64,000 nucleotides of DNA from Tanypteryx hageni (GCA_028673005.1 CM054115.1:60390907-60454906), one strand, 5' to 3'; positions 35,946 to 49,227 are shown, counted from the stretch's first letter. Program-made: numbers and translations. Notes: generated from the sequence alone by a model not told the origin.

Positions 35946-37685
35946 GTTAAAAATTCGCACTTAAAATCTTAGTAACCCAAATAACTACGAAAGAAAATGT
36001 TTCAGATCCCCTCAAGTCGTCGAAAGCTTTCCTTTTAAAAATGGTCAAAAGCAAGGCAACGAAACTGTATAGAAGGCGATCGAATTTTCAATCTCAAAAT
36101 GCTAAAAACAAAGGAAATAATACCGGCAGGTATCTCTGATCGCTAAGGGAAGTCACGTCATTTACATTTCAACCCGGTACCAACCGGGGCATTAAGACCG
36201 TGATAATGGGTAATGGAACGATGCTCTCAAACATTCGATACCTTCAGCTTCATTCTAATTGGCAGACTCACTGCTCTGATGCAAATTTCCTACCTTTCAT
36301 TCACTGGGACGTTTCCTTTCCAGCTTTGCCAGAAAAGGCAAAGAAATTGTGTGTATATACACACATATGTGCGTGTTTATAAATTTTAGCAAACAATGTG
36401 TTAATGAGATAATAAAATGTGGATGATAGGAGGTAAAGCAAATTCAAGAGCATTCGATTGTTGTTTTAATAATAATAATGGATCCAAATTAATAGAAAGA
36501 CTGGACTACCATAAAATTTAATTTGTGAAATTGGGGAGTACACGAGATAGTATAGAAGCAACGTGCACAATGCTAATAATGTTGATGGCGTATATAAGAC
36601 CTTTTATGAATCTGAGGCATGTTTTTAATGAAAAATTCTGAGTTCCCGTCAATTTTTACCTATGTAATAAATATGGTTTTTTTACCACTGCTTCCTTACC
36701 TAAATTTCTTTAAATTTCCTGCCTCATTATTCACCAAACCTGAATACCCAGATTTGATCGAAAAGCCTGAAGATTCACTCAATATGCACCAGCAGTGAAA
36801 CACAAAGTAGATACCCCGGCCAGATGAAATTCCGTTATTGTTTTCCCCGTTCGACTGGTGATAAACCCGCGAAACATTTACAGGCAGATAAAAAATTGAT
36901 GACACACAACGCCTTTTTATTAACCGTGTGGAATCGAAATATGAAACGATACCGAAGCGAGCGAATGATTCGAAAAAGAAAATAACGGCCTAAGAGAGAT
37001 AGGGTCCCGTACAAAGGGTTTTCAAAAAAGGGCGGATGAGGTGAAAGCGGAGTAGGTGAGGATTGAAAGAAATGGCGGGTGAAAGGAAAGGCCAGTGGAA
37101 TGTTGGGACGGAAGATCTTGCGGACATTATTGGCGATGAAGGAGGTTGGCAAGAGGAGAGGAGAAGGAAAAAGGCTAAGGGTTCGTGTGTGGCCAGCGCG
37201 GCATATCCGCAGAGTGAGAGAGAGAGGGTACGGTTGCCCACTCTCCAGGGGTAAACACTCTGCCAGACGAGGGATAAATAAATAAGAACTTTAGTTAGAG
37301 GAAGAGGAAGAAAATTATTTTCTTTTTAGGAGCTACCAGAAACGAGAAGAGTATCAAGTGAGTTAAAATAAACTACGAAAGAGGAAAGAGTTTTTCAAAA
37401 GTTTAGGTTAGCTACTGATATCTTACTACTGGTAACTTTGTTCTTTCTCTGTTCTCTTTTTCCGGAATAAATTTATATGCGTTATGTTTCTTCTAAGAGG
37501 TAGTGCAAATAATTTATTGCGCCATTTTTATTACTCTTTCATTGATTTTCGTTCCCTACAATATCGAAAAAGAATACGGCAAAAGTTTTATAATGATAAT
37601 GATTTTAAAAATTAATTTTGATTTTTATATTTCACATAAACGGAAATTTTGTATGAGCCAGAAATTTGAAATATGTTTTAATGAT

Positions 37686-37699
37686 GCCCCCCCCCCCCA
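37686..37699. repeat. Poly-C run
   Basis: About thirteen consecutive C follow gatg. Such runs are rare outside the C/T tracts here and may be length-variable or error-prone in assembly. Confidence 0.85.
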
Positions 37700-37939
37700 T
37701 TCAATGAATTTATGATTCTTTTGCACAGTGAACCGAAATGTTTTGTTTTATTTATTATCTGAAATTATTTATCTGAATACATTAGTGTTAATATAAATAA
37801 AAATTTCCTATTCAAAGAATCTAGGCCAGATTTTAAAAAATTATCGAATTCAAAAAATAAAACCTTCATATTTTAAAAAGTTTGAATAATAATAATCATA
37901 ATCGAAAATTGAAAACAACGTAAAATACATAAAAAGGAA

Positions 37940-38231
37940 TTTTAATTCCTTATTATGTTTAAATTTTAATAAATTAAATAATTCTTTATTAGAAAATGTC
38001 ATCAGTTGAATTCTCCTTTGTTGCCAAAATACACACATGGTTTTCCAAAAACTTTTATGAATACTGGGGAGACATTTTCTCAATTATAAAAAATAGAGGT
38101 ATATTTGTGATAAAAATACTAAGAAGGAAATCGCAAAAGGAGAGGGATAAAATTGGAGGAGATGAAAGAGAGGGGATAAGAAAGAGGAGAGGTAAGGGAA
38201 TAAAAGGGAATATAGGGAATAAAAGATTTTT
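37940..38231 (+). repeat. Rearranged copy: block B followed directly by block A
   Basis: Block B' (37940-38125) joins block A' (38126-38231) at actaagaa|ggaaatcgc, although A lies before B in the 35-kb copy. A' also has a small internal repeat of gggaataaaag. High similarity to both parents implies a recent event. The join falls in a short gaagg-like microhomology. Confidence 0.9.
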
Positions 38232-38239
38232 AATATATA

Positions 38240-40260
38240 TGACGCCATACAATAAGCATGGCAGTACGTAGCTATTTAGCTCTAAAAGTTTTGCAAAAAT
38301 GTACTAGGAAAGGAATGTATGAGGGACTATTAGAAGAGGAATGATTTGGATAAAAGAAAAACTAGTACTAGTATTCCTGCGCATCTGCAATGGCACATTT
38401 AATGCAGTTGATTATCATCATTTAGTTCCTATATGCCTTCAGCAGTATCAATTATTTAACTGATATAGGAAAATCCCATAGTGGTATTTGCGCAAAGCAT
38501 TTAAGTATCACCGTAATACATACGTGATGTACTGAAATTGCGCTCGATAGTTTATATTTTAAAACGTTATTAATACGGATAGCCCCGTCATTTTGGGCGC
38601 CTTTTAGCTGCTCGTACGAATTAAGCAGTCTGCATCACGGAGTTCTTAGGGAATGTCGATCCGTTTGAGGAGAGAGAGCATATAACGAGCGGGAGAGATT
38701 TCACAACTGATCAACGGACTAGTTCATATAGAACAAGCCGCCGGAAGGCAGTGTCGATGCGCTACGTAGGTCACTTTGTATTGACACGTAGGTAACATTT
38801 CACCCAAAGGGAGCAGATTCCATACGACATGTGATGCGCGGCGGTCTTCCGCAACAGTCAAACACATATTGACAGAATAGAGCAGCAGATGCATTTCAAA
38901 GCAAGATATATGACCAAGGGAATTTGGTTCTCATATGAGGATTAAACAGTTATCTATCTTGTAGTTAAATAGCGATAAATGAGCAGACCGCAAAAAATTG
39001 CATGGTATATATGTACCTCCTAGTCTGTAATAGAACTGCATTTTTTGTGCAAGAGATGCTTGCTATATATAATTAATGAAAACGAAAATTGGTTTGTTTC
39101 CTTCATAAGTGTTCTAAAAGAGATTATGTATTTGTCTGCTATTTACTGCTGTGAGCATATTTGTCTAATTTACAATTCCTATACATTTAGATCTAGCTCT
39201 AAGAAAGTTTCCCTTCATCTTCGTATAATTAGATTGAGAGTTTGTGCAAGGAGTTTGTCTGCAAAATTTACTTACGTTAGCTTCCTCGTAGTCAAGGGAA
39301 AGGCTCCAGATTATTTTAGAAAGACAGTGTATCTGCGTGAATATCTCATGGATTATGATAAAAATCTCATTTTACCCTTAACCTGGTGTGCTGTTATTAT
39401 ACGTTTCCTGTTGATACGCAATTAGACAATTTTTGTTATATATTCCGTGAGTGAGCCTGTTCTCATTAGCATAGATTTTGAGCGTGTGATTTTCTCATTT
39501 AATCTCACGCTTCGCATAAAAATAAAGAGTTTTTATTGCAACCTTTATAGCACCACCTACATGTAAAATTTATTGCTGCTGAATTTCAGAAAGGATATGT
39601 TAGTGGCATACAAGTTTTTCTCGTTGAAATGAATTCGCAGAAAATAATTAAAATAGTAATTCAGCGTTCTAAATTTATAAATTGCATATATTAATAAACT
39701 CAAATTTTTAGTGTTGTCATTGCATGCAATCTTGATCAGATTTATAGAAAAACTATCGTTGACTTTTTTTTTAATATGTCAGAGATAGAAATATACGATA
39801 AATATATATGCCAATGGCAGTAAAATTATCGATAACTCCGCCTCTTTTTGCGTTGCTTGTTTAATATGCAATGCCAATTAATAAATGTAGAAATCGGTCA
39901 ATTTTGCTCTCTATCATTTCAAACTAATCCCATAAATAACTGTCAGTGTTTATAGAAGTTAAAGTTTCGAACAAATTCAAGCAAAAAAACTTCATTCCTC
40001 CAATTCTCCCGTGCTTTTGATAACGTAAGCATACGGGTCATTATTCACTCGCAGCGGGAAAAGGCAGAGTGAAGCGCCATGCGAGGGAAAAGAGAGAGAG
40101 GCGAAATAAAAAAAAAATAAAAAACTAATCACGCGCTTGAAACGAGCTTTAAAAGGGGGCGCGTCCTCCTTCATTGAATCTAAATGCTCATGTTAATTCA
40201 TCATCTTGGGCGCGAAGGCGGAACACTTTTCAATAGCTAAGGTAACTGCGACGCCGCGGA
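38240..40260. other. Mixed sequence, no supported gene
   Basis: 38580-38870 is more GC-rich and CpG-containing than its surroundings but has no open frame of note. The 126-codon plus frame at 39045-39425 has random-looking composition and no splice context. The rest is AT-rich. Confidence 0.4.
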
Positions 40261-40269
40261 AAGTCTTGA

Positions 40270-41125
40270 GGGCGAAAAAGAGGGATTGGATTAAGCTCGA
40301 GTGAGGGAGAGAAAGAGACGTTTCGAGCTAGATCGGAGCAAGATACGGGGAGAAATAGGGCGGAGGAGGAGAGAGGGGTTAGGTGTGAGATAGGGGCGAA
40401 ACGAAACGGGGAGTGGTGGGAGGAAACGGGATCTTTCATCTCGCAAACTCCTCCTCGTCCTCTCTCAATACCCCTCTCGCTCCCTAAAAGCAATGCACCA
40501 TCGCGAAATCCCCATACCACCCCCCTCACTCTTCACTATCTATCCGCTATCCTCACACTACCTCCCCTCTCCCTCTCTACATACTTCTTTCACTCCCTCT
40601 CCTACCCCTCCTCTTCTTCTACTTACACTGTTCTCCCTCTCCTTTCTCTCCCCTTCCTCTCCATCCCTTCCTCTATCTCACTTCTCAACCGTCTCTCTCC
40701 CACTCCATTCGGACCAGCACTCTCTCTCTCTCCGTATTTATCCCTCCCTTCTCTCTCTTTCTCTCCCACTCTCTTCCCATCTCTCTACCTTTATTTCTCT
40801 CCCTCTCTCTTCATCTCTCTCACTCTGTTTTTCCCTATCTTCCTCCCTCCCTCCCTATCTATCTCTTACTCTCTCTCTCTCTTCCTCTCTTACACTCTCC
40901 ATCTCTCTCTCTCTGTCTCTCCCTCTCTCGACCCTTCTCTCTCCCTCTCTTATCCCTTCTCTCTCTCTCTCTGTTCACCACTTTCTTCCCCTCTCACTCG
41001 GCTCTGTCCCTTGCCCTCTCTATCTCTCTCTTACTTCTTCTCTCCCTCTCTCTCTCCTACTATCTCACTATCTTTCTCTCATTCCCCCCTCTCCATCCCT
41101 CCTCCTCACTCTCGTCCCGCAAAGA
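40270..41125. repeat. Purine tract switching to a long pyrimidine tract
   Basis: About 40270-40440 is G/A-rich. From about 40500 to 41125 the plus strand is nearly all C and T with many ctctctc runs. The 213-codon Ser/Leu/Pro frame inside is an artefact of this composition. Confidence 0.9.
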
Positions 41126-41409
41126 GAGATGTGATTTCATGGTAAGTCCGTTCCATCTCTACGGTTTCTCCACACTCCTCATCGAGGCCCCTCTAGAATC
41201 TTCCCCGAGGGGTAGAATTTCTCCTTCCTTTTATTTTATTTTTGTCTTTTTTATACAAAGTTACGTTTCTCAATCTCCTCCTCTCAAAATTTCCTTCGGT
41301 CACTTTCTATTTGATAGGTTTTGTGTGTGATTTTCTGTTTTCATCTAGAGAAGAAAAATAGCTCTTACTTTTTTATGTTTCAAATAACTTTTATCCTACC
41401 TTTGACATT

Positions 41410-41460
41410 ATATATATATACATATGTAAATCTGATGTGTGTGTGTGTATATATATATAA
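41410..41460. repeat. TA-TG-TA microsatellite
   Basis: A ta run, a short spacer, a tg run and a second ta run follow each other. Confidence 0.9.
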
Positions 41461-41888
41461 TATTCCCTTTCTCCCTGATAACTGTGGGCAGTAAAATTCC
41501 GGTTCGAAGCATTGTGAAGCTGCTACTGACTAGAAAGCTGTTTTAATAAAAATATATTTTAATAAAATTATGTTTCACGATTAATGAATCGCTCATTTAT
41601 TGCTGAATTGAAATTTATCCGAGAGTAAATAAGGAAACTGCATGTATGTTAATCTACCCTGATTCATTGGTTGTATTTTGATAGCTTACATTTTTATGAG
41701 TCTAGGTGCTGAAAATTAAATTTAATTATTATTATTTTTTAATTCTGTAAAATCAAGCACACAACATTAACCATAGTTTATTGCTCCGCGCATTAACACC
41801 GTAGCATCCTTTAATGATTATATTAGGTTTTAAAATGCATTGCTCTATCATGAATGATCGCCTTAAATGTTATTGAGAGTAATTAAGT

Positions 41889-42055
41889 ACACCAGGAAAA
41901 GGAAACAATGTATTGTTCCACTTACACAGTTTTTAATACAGCCCGATTTGGTTGCAAGGTAACATCATGAGGTCTCATTATGTTACCTTATAGCGAAACC
42001 AGTCGTATTAAAAATTGTGTATGTGAATCAGTACATTTTTTCTGGTTCCTGGTGT
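41889..42055. mobile_element. Foldback element with arms of about 80 bp
   Basis: The left side (acaccagga... ttaatacagcccgatttgg... aaggtaacatcatgag) and the reverse complement of the right side (acaccagga... ttaatacgactggtttcgc... aaggtaacataatgag) align along nearly their whole length. Only two bases (gt) separate the arms at the centre. The outermost bases are matching ACACCAGGA/TCCTGGTGT. No coding capacity and no clear target duplication were seen. It could be a MITE or a hairpin-tailed piece of a larger element; the transcript would form a long hairpin. Confidence 0.8.
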
Positions 42056-42059
42056 TATT

Positions 42060-44370
42060 ATGAAATCTTTTCACTAAATGACGCTAAATACTATTAATTC
42101 CAAGGTAAATAAATTACTTCACATTTTTGTCATTCAAAAAACTTGAATTCTATATGTCATATAAAAATTGCAGTAAAACTTATGTTATTTATCAACCATT
42201 ACAATGTAAAAAGATTATATCATCGGTGAACTGTTGAATTTAATCGGCATTCCCAAAATAAAATAAAAGATATTTACTCAAAGTTCAACGCGTTTTTTTT
42301 ATTTAAAAAAATACATTTGCAGTGCATTTGCCGTTAGAATATAATATCTATATATCTTAAATGTATTGGTATAATTTCGTGCAATATATCCTCAGTTATT
42401 AAGGTTCTCTCAAGTGAATTCTGATTCGGTGTTTGGACATCGATGCTGAATTTGTATAATAGTATAGACGTGATTCCAAACGCGTTTTTTTTATATTCCC
42501 CAAAAACGATTTAGCTAAACCTAGCACGAAACGAAAGCAGTATTTCTCTCCGGCCGCTTCTTTTTTTATTCGAATGGCATAAATTCATGTCAACCTCAAC
42601 CGACCGTTTTTTTCAAAGAAGAAGAAGAAGAGGTAGGAAAAAAATCTTGACACCTGACGAGACCTTTTTACTAATAAATAATACGGAGAAGGCAACACGA
42701 GAGAAGAAGCAAAGGAGGTTGTTCTGCTACATCACGCCTCACTCCCCTCTTCCCCTAAACACATCCCCCCTCTCCTCTCCCCTTCAATTTTATTCACGAG
42801 TGGCATGTCATTTCCGCCGACTCCGACTTGCTCAGGAGAGGAGTCTAAAATGGGTTTCCTCGGCATCGCGAAGACATATACAAACTACAAGCGAGAACTC
42901 TTGAGGCATCGCCATTTTTTTCAGCCCTCCCGTTCCTCCCCTTCCCGTTCCGTTCCTCCCCGTTCCTTTGTCTCTCCGTCATCGTCCCTCGTTCCTCAAG
43001 GCTCCGCTCTGGAATCCCTACCCGCGTATTCCTCGCTCACATCTCTCTCTTTCTCACTTTACTCGGAGGAAATCCGAGTAGATTCGGAATCATCATACCC
43101 GTAAGGCTTTCAGGTAACATCACGTGCCTTTGATCGCAGCGTCATCGTGCAAAATGCGCGCGGTGAAATTGCCTTTGGACGAATTACCTACGAATGAAAT
43201 TTCGGGAGAACGTAGATTCCTCGGTATAAAAATCGGTTCCGAAAAACATTCGTGGCTTAAAACTACATTTCTTCTTAAGGTTTATGGCGAAAACCTTGAA
43301 TTGGTAGAATATCATCAATGAGATTAAAAGAAAGAAAAGAAGTTTTCCGCAAAAAAAATGGACGGCGAAACAACAAAATATTCCAAAATACACACTCAAG
43401 TATCAAACATTAAAGAATTAATTACTTGTCGTAAGTATTTCCAATAACAAACCTTGTTATGGATATTTGAGATACCTAAGACAAGTACTTAATTTTCCAA
43501 TTTTTTCTACCTAAGTGTTTATTCTGGAGTTTATTCTCAGTCAAAAGACAATCTCAATAATTCTCTAGTAGACAACGAAATATGGTAATAAAATCGTTTT
43601 ACGGTAATACATTTTATTTGTCTTGATTTATTTCTAAACTTTGTTCATAGCCTGGAGTGATTTTTAAAATCTTAAATGCAGTCAACTGCATTATGCACCT
43701 GTATAAAAGCGTATTTTTTAGGCGTTTATTACTTTATGATACAAAATAAGTGAGCTGCCAAAACATGTATGCAAATTTGTCTCGTTAAAGTTCTTTTGTC
43801 GAAATTGATCTCAAATTCAAATCCCAAAGGTGATTTCATTGTTACTCATATCGAATGCAATTTTAAGTGTATATGATATAGAGAAGAAGAATAGATAATT
43901 AGGCTATGCTAGCAAGTAGATTTTTCTATTCAAATGATTTAGCAAATTGTACGCGAAATATAATGAACCTGGTTGACTTAGAATGACATAATTTTAGACC
44001 TGCTGTTTCAGCCACAGTTTTAATTTTAATAATCGAACAAAAGATCAGACCGAGGCAAAGTTTGAAACAAAAGCCCTTCTTTATATATAAGAGCTGAATG
44101 CGATCCCATTTACATATTTACGGCTTGCAAGGTCAGAAAAATTCATCGGTCTATTTAATTCGCTCCACTTTTAAATCTTTGTATCTACATTACATGCGAA
44201 GGAAAGTTTCCTTAATTTTTTCATTCTTTCAGCAATCATATTACTTTTGCGTAACAAGGCATCCTGATCCAACTCATTCTAACCAATTTAAAAATTCTTT
44301 TTTCCATCCGGCTCTCATTGTTGAGAGATTTCGGATCCGCTTTTAACGTTCACGTGACATTATGTCGAGA
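42060..44370. other. AT-rich DNA with one GC-richer segment
   Basis: 42530-43150 is richer in C and CpG. Its frames are Ser/Pro/Arg-rich and not domain-like. The remainder is AT-rich without recognised features. Confidence 0.4.
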
Positions 44371-44379
44371 AACCTTTCA

Positions 44380-45840
44380 TCCCGAAATTCATCCTCCTCC
44401 TCCATCCCTTCCTCCCTTCCATTCCCCGTCTTTCACCAATTCCCTATTTTCCTTGCCTTAAACATACCCTTCCTCCCCTCCCCTCTTTCCCTCCCCCTCC
44501 TCCCCTGCTACCTCGCATAGCGAACAGAATGCGTGTAGCCGCAGATGTCTCCCCAGTCCCATTGTTCTGCGGATCAGGGATCTTCTCTTTCTCTCCACTT
44601 CCCCCTTCCATCCCAGAAAATCTGGGTCGCTCATGGTACCGGGATATGGAAAATAGCAGCGGATGGAGGGACAAGGAAAAAAGAAGTGGGGGAGAGAGTG
44701 GGATAAGAAAGGGATGAGGTATAATATGGGGAGAGTTTCCTACGGCTAGATCTGTATTACGGGAGCTAGATGGAGAAATACGATGAGAAAGAAGAGGAGA
44801 GAGAGGTGGGAAGAAGTGAGAAGACTGATAAAGAGAGGGGAGAAGGAGAGGGGCGCGTACGTTGAAATGCCGGAAGGAAAAAAATGATCAACCAAGCACA
44901 CCAAACACAGTCACATACACCCGCGCACGTTTCCAAACTATCTCTGCGTCCTTTTCCTCTCTCCTCTTGTCTTTGAATGGGAAAAATAGCGTTGACGCCG
45001 GTGAATGCTAAAATCCTCGCCATGGGAGAGGCCGTTGGTCGCGCAGATATCCTATATCCTCCGTGCTTCGTCTAAAAACCTTGAGATAGTGCGTGAGAGA
45101 GAGAGAAATGGAGTTTTATGCGGATGGATGCGGTAGGGATGGGAGGAATGGATTCATAAAGGATAAAATATAGGGAGATAGCGGTCTCCGTAAAACTTGC
45201 GCACATAGCCTGTCTTCGATTTATCCTCTTGCTCTCACTCTTTTTCCTTCCTTTTATCTCCTATACTACCTCTCTCTTTTATCTCCCTCTTTCTATCTGA
45301 TCTGATTCTATTCTCTCATTTTTCCTATTTTTGCTCTTTCATAGATTTCTCTTCTTTCCCTATTTCTCTCTTCTAGCTTTTTATTTTCTCTTTTTCCTCT
45401 TTTCGCTTCTTATTCTCTCTCTTATTTCTCACTCCCCTCTCTTTCCTCTCTTTTTGTCTCTTCCCTTTCCTCTTGTCCTCTGTCAAAAAAGCTTAAATGT
45501 AAGGGACTATATATATCCTCAATTTCGCTTTTAATAAAGTTGTTTGTTTGTCTTTTTTCTCTACTATTTCTCTTACGCTATCTCCATCTCCTATCTTTTC
45601 TCTTTCATATCGCCCTATCTCTCAGCTACTCTTCTCTCGTCTCTCTTTCTCTTTTCTCCTTTTCTTCTTATTCTCCTTTCTTTCCAACAACCTTATACGT
45701 CTCCACATCTTCCAAACAGTCTCTTTTCTGTTTTTTACGCTTCATCTATTCTCTTTCCTTTTTTCTTCTTTCTTTTTCTTTTCAACCTGTCTATCTTCTT
45801 TCTTTTTCCTTTCCTCTCTCATCCATTATAACTTACGTTT
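44380..45840. repeat. Alternating pyrimidine, purine and pyrimidine tracts
   Basis: C/T-rich at about 44385-44515, G/A-rich at about 44650-44870, and C/T-rich again at about 45230-45835. Phe/Leu/Ser-rich frames over the last block overlap in all three frames, the signature of composition bias and not coding. Confidence 0.85.
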
Positions 45841-46337
45841 CATTTCTATTTGTATTGCGCGACCGCCTTCTGTATTTCTCCAAGGCGCATGTCCACCTTT
45901 TTGCTTCTCCTCTCAGAATCGAAGTGCTTCGTGGAGTCTTTGGAATTGTGACAAATTCATCGTAGAAGCAGATTTAATTCGACTGCGGAGGTATTTCTTA
46001 CGCTTCCCGTCAGAGATTATTTTGGGTTTCCAGGATTCATACGATAGATTTATTTATTTCTATTGAGAAAAAGAAATTTATTTTTATATCGAATCAAAAA
46101 AGTTCCTTTCTCTCCAAATTAGCAAGAACGTTGAATTTACTTGAAACTTTTATTAACCCATACATAATATTCCCTTACGAAGATCGTGATATCATTTTTG
46201 AGAACCCTAGCGATCATCGTAAAAAGACTTAAGGTGCGTCCACACTTGGCGAACGAACATTCTATCACGAACGAACATAACGCACGCGAACGAACATAGA
46301 CGCACGCGAACGATCACTGAAAAACTATGTTTGAGTG

Positions 46338-46364
46338 ACATTTATTATTATTATTATTATTATT
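46338..46364. repeat. (TTA)n microsatellite inside the Harbinger-like element
   Basis: About nine tandem tta units. Confidence 0.9.
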
Positions 46365-46485
46365 CACATAAATGCTACCATTGGGAGCAGGTCCCGGTGG
46401 CAGCGGGCCCCCATCACAACTCAATGCATAATACCCAAATTACATGATAAAAATTGGGTTTACTTAATACAAAAATATAAGCTTT

Positions 46486-46800
46486 TTGTTGTTTGTTGTT
46501 TCATTTTCCAACTCTTTGCAATCTTCAGTTCTTTCGTTGCCTTCTAGACACGATATAATGCCTAGGAAAACTGTTATTTTTACAAGTGCGGCCTTTATTG
46601 TATTACATAAGTTGCTTAAAAGTAGTGATAGAAGTAAAGTAAGGCGAAAACGCCTTTGGTGGATGACTTCAGTATTTAAGAATAGGAGTCTCTATAGTGC
46701 TTCTGATTTACTTATGGACCTGAACCGTGAAAACTGTGGACATTGTATTGACGCCTTAATCCTTAAATGTACTATATACATTAAGGAATGCGTGCTTTGA
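46486..46800 (+). pseudogene. Harbinger transposase N-terminal remnant
   Basis: The frame contains RRKRLWWMTSVFKNRSLYSA followed by DLLMDL. This resembles the R-R-x-W-W/V-x-P-x-x-x-x-R...L-x-x-EL opening of HARBI1-like nucleases. The DDE catalytic region is not visible downstream, where the element has been rearranged or shortened. On its own this motif is only suggestive; its position inside matching terminal repeats strengthens it. Confidence 0.5.
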
Positions 46801-46812
46801 ATGCTTTAATAC

Positions 46813-46813
46813 G

Positions 46814-46844
<31 letters not shown>

Positions 46845-46846
46845 AA
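46813..46846. repeat. (GA)n followed by a G run
   Basis: About ten ga units run into eleven or more G, inside the Harbinger-like element. Confidence 0.9.
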
Positions 46847-47769
46847 AGAAATAAAGAAGGAGAGAGAAAATTAAATGTTCCATAGATTAAAAATAATTTT
46901 GGGTGTACAATAATTGTATACCGTAATGTATTTCTTTGTAATGCAATTTCTATTCGCATATAACTATTTTTACTCTCTGAAACACTCAGTTATGTGAATT
47001 TTGTATTTATTGTTTACTTTTTAGTGCGTATAAAAGTTGGTTTCATTAATTTTTTATTTCAATTTTAATTTAATACTTAAATGACGCATACCCGTCATAT
47101 TTGACGAGCAATTACGCTAGTGAGTGATAAAAACGCCAGTATGTACGCGAAATTCGAATAAATCAATGATGAAAAGAACTAACTTGGGAAAAATCGGCTT
47201 TTGAGTGAGATTCATACGGGAAATGATGCCCTTCTCTTTGAGAAGAGTCCGGAACCTTTCTTAGAAGTCTTTTGCCTTCGTCAAAGTTTACTTGCTGCCG
47301 AAAGTTCTTAACAAACAAACTTTTTTCGATTCCTGTAATTCGTTAAAAAAATCATTGTATGTACAAATTAATGTCCCGGAATTTCATAGCATGACTTATA
47401 AATGTATTATTTATAATAAGGAAGGGTGAATAAATAAAAAGATGGATATCAGCAGCCGATTTACGTTAATTTTTATACAAATTTTAAGCTTCCCACTACA
47501 AAGTGGAATCCACGTGACGACATGCACAAACTGGACGCGTTTTTGTCCATCAGAACGACCTACCTGGTATAGTAGTGCCATGAACTGGACCCTTGGGTCA
47601 ATACACGTCCACACTATACGAACGCGAATGAACAAGAACGAACATTTCCCTTTGATGTACCGACTGATAGCGGATAGTTGTTCGTTCGTGTTCGTTCGCC
47701 AAGTGTGGACGCGGCTTTTTTTAACGTACAACTTGGAGGAATGTTTTCTTGGTCTTGTATAAAAATAGG

Positions 47770-49000
47770 AATTTGAGTAATTGTATTCCTTATTTTCTTA
47801 TTGGGCGAAAGTTTATATTTTGTATGCCTCAGAATAAATAATAATTGTTTTTATAAATTTATTTATATAACTGAAACTTTATAATCGCTTACAAACAATT
47901 TTTTATACCACCAATATAAATAAGATATGAGAACATACAATTAATACGTACTTTTTAGCAATATAGCACGTAGCATGTTGTTTCTGTAATCAAATACAGT
48001 CTCGATAATAGTTTGCGCTAGGTATTTATTTGAAACAAATGATAAAATTTAAAATAACTGAAAAAATACCACATTCTTTAATATTAAATTATTTATTGAA
48101 TAAATATTCTGTCATTAGTGTTTATGACCAATGGAACAAAAGGATAATTCTCTTCGATGAATGCCAAAGCAGAAATCATAAAATCTTCTAAAAATCATCG
48201 TACAACATTATCTTTGCCACTTCATTTGTATTCCTTTATTTATCCCTTATTTTTCCTTTATTTTTCGTTAACGTTGAGGTCGTATCTCTCCTGGACCGTT
48301 TCTCCGTTCTCCATTTTGTTACCATCCTGTCGGAATGACAAAAAGGACAATTCACATGCTCTATAAAATACTTAAAAAATACATCAATATTTTCCTCGCT
48401 CAAAATATTTAATTCGCTCTCAAAAGACTAGAAGAGCACATGCCCAATACGAAGTATTTCTTGATGTGCACTGGAGAATTTTTTATTTTTGTTTTAGAAC
48501 GTAATATTTCCGAGCAGTCATTGATGAAACTTATTTTACCGTTAAGTTATTATAATTATTATTATGGGGATATATTAAAATAAACAATAATAATATTATG
48601 TTCATAATCTTTCCTGATTTTGTGGCATAATGTAAGTAATATATTGAGGAGATATTCAAGTTATTAAAATTATTATTATGAGTATATGTTATAATATATC
48701 CTTCTAATTTTAAGTTAATAATCATGTTCTATTTTTTAGCATAATCAGTTACACTTAAACCTATATATATATAAGCAGGATCTGGAGGAGACATTAATTA
48801 CAGCAATTTAAAATATCACTTTGTCCGTAGATGCTGAAACATTGCGAAACAACGACCTTTTGCTCTTCAATAAAGTTGAAGAGTTAACCGCGCAGTTTCA
48901 TCACTCCATTACGTTCACGCAACCGTTACAGTTGGATGATATTAGCCAAATACGCTTACACAATACTATAAATTAGTCCTTCCTAGTCCAGTAACCTCAA
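47770..49000. other. AT-rich spacer
   Basis: Very AT-rich, including imperfect taattattattatg repeats around 48545-48720. No genes. Confidence 0.45.
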
Positions 49001-49227
49001 TTTAATTAATTCTGTGCGCGATTTCGTGACTTCCCTCCCCTTCAGCGATGTTTTCGGTGTGGCCTGCGGATGTAAATGAGACGGCCGGTTTGGCAGTTTC
49101 GGCCCGTGTTCTGAGTCTGGAGAGGAAAGCTCAAACTCCCCCACTCCCTCCCTTGGAAATCCTTCATACAGCCCTCGAAAAAGGGTGGTCTGTCTGTCTG
49201 CCAAAATTGAGAGCAGCACATGCCATG

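Larger units (their letters stand above)
46231..47716 (+). mobile_element. PIF/Harbinger-like DNA transposon, degraded
   Basis: The left end AAGGTGCGTCCACACTTGG and the right end, reverse-complemented, AAGCCGCGTCCACACTTGG share about 27 of 29 terminal bases, continuing through cgaacgaaca. Several more cgaacgaacat copies lie just inside each end, as possible transposase-binding repeats. TTAA sits next to the left end and a few bases beyond the right end, so the target duplication is ambiguous (3-bp TTA/TAA-type is possible). At 1.49 kb it is shorter than autonomous elements. A remnant frame at 46486-46800 supports the superfamily call. Confidence 0.78.

Noticed and set aside
39045..39425. A 126-codon plus frame
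   Set aside because: Composition is random-looking for AT-rich DNA and no splice or start context supports it.
40493..41134. A 213-codon plus-strand frame, the longest in the window
   Set aside because: It is wholly within a C/T tract and has only Ser/Leu/Pro/Thr-type codons; there is no domain, splice site or start context.
45540..46066. Three overlapping Phe/Leu/Ser-rich frames resembling membrane proteins
   Set aside because: All three plus frames are open because of T/C composition. The hydrophobicity is an artefact.
46229..47724. piggyBac identity based on TTAA at both sides
   Set aside because: The right TTAA lies a few bases outside the matching terminal repeat, and the internal protein remnant looks Harbinger-like.
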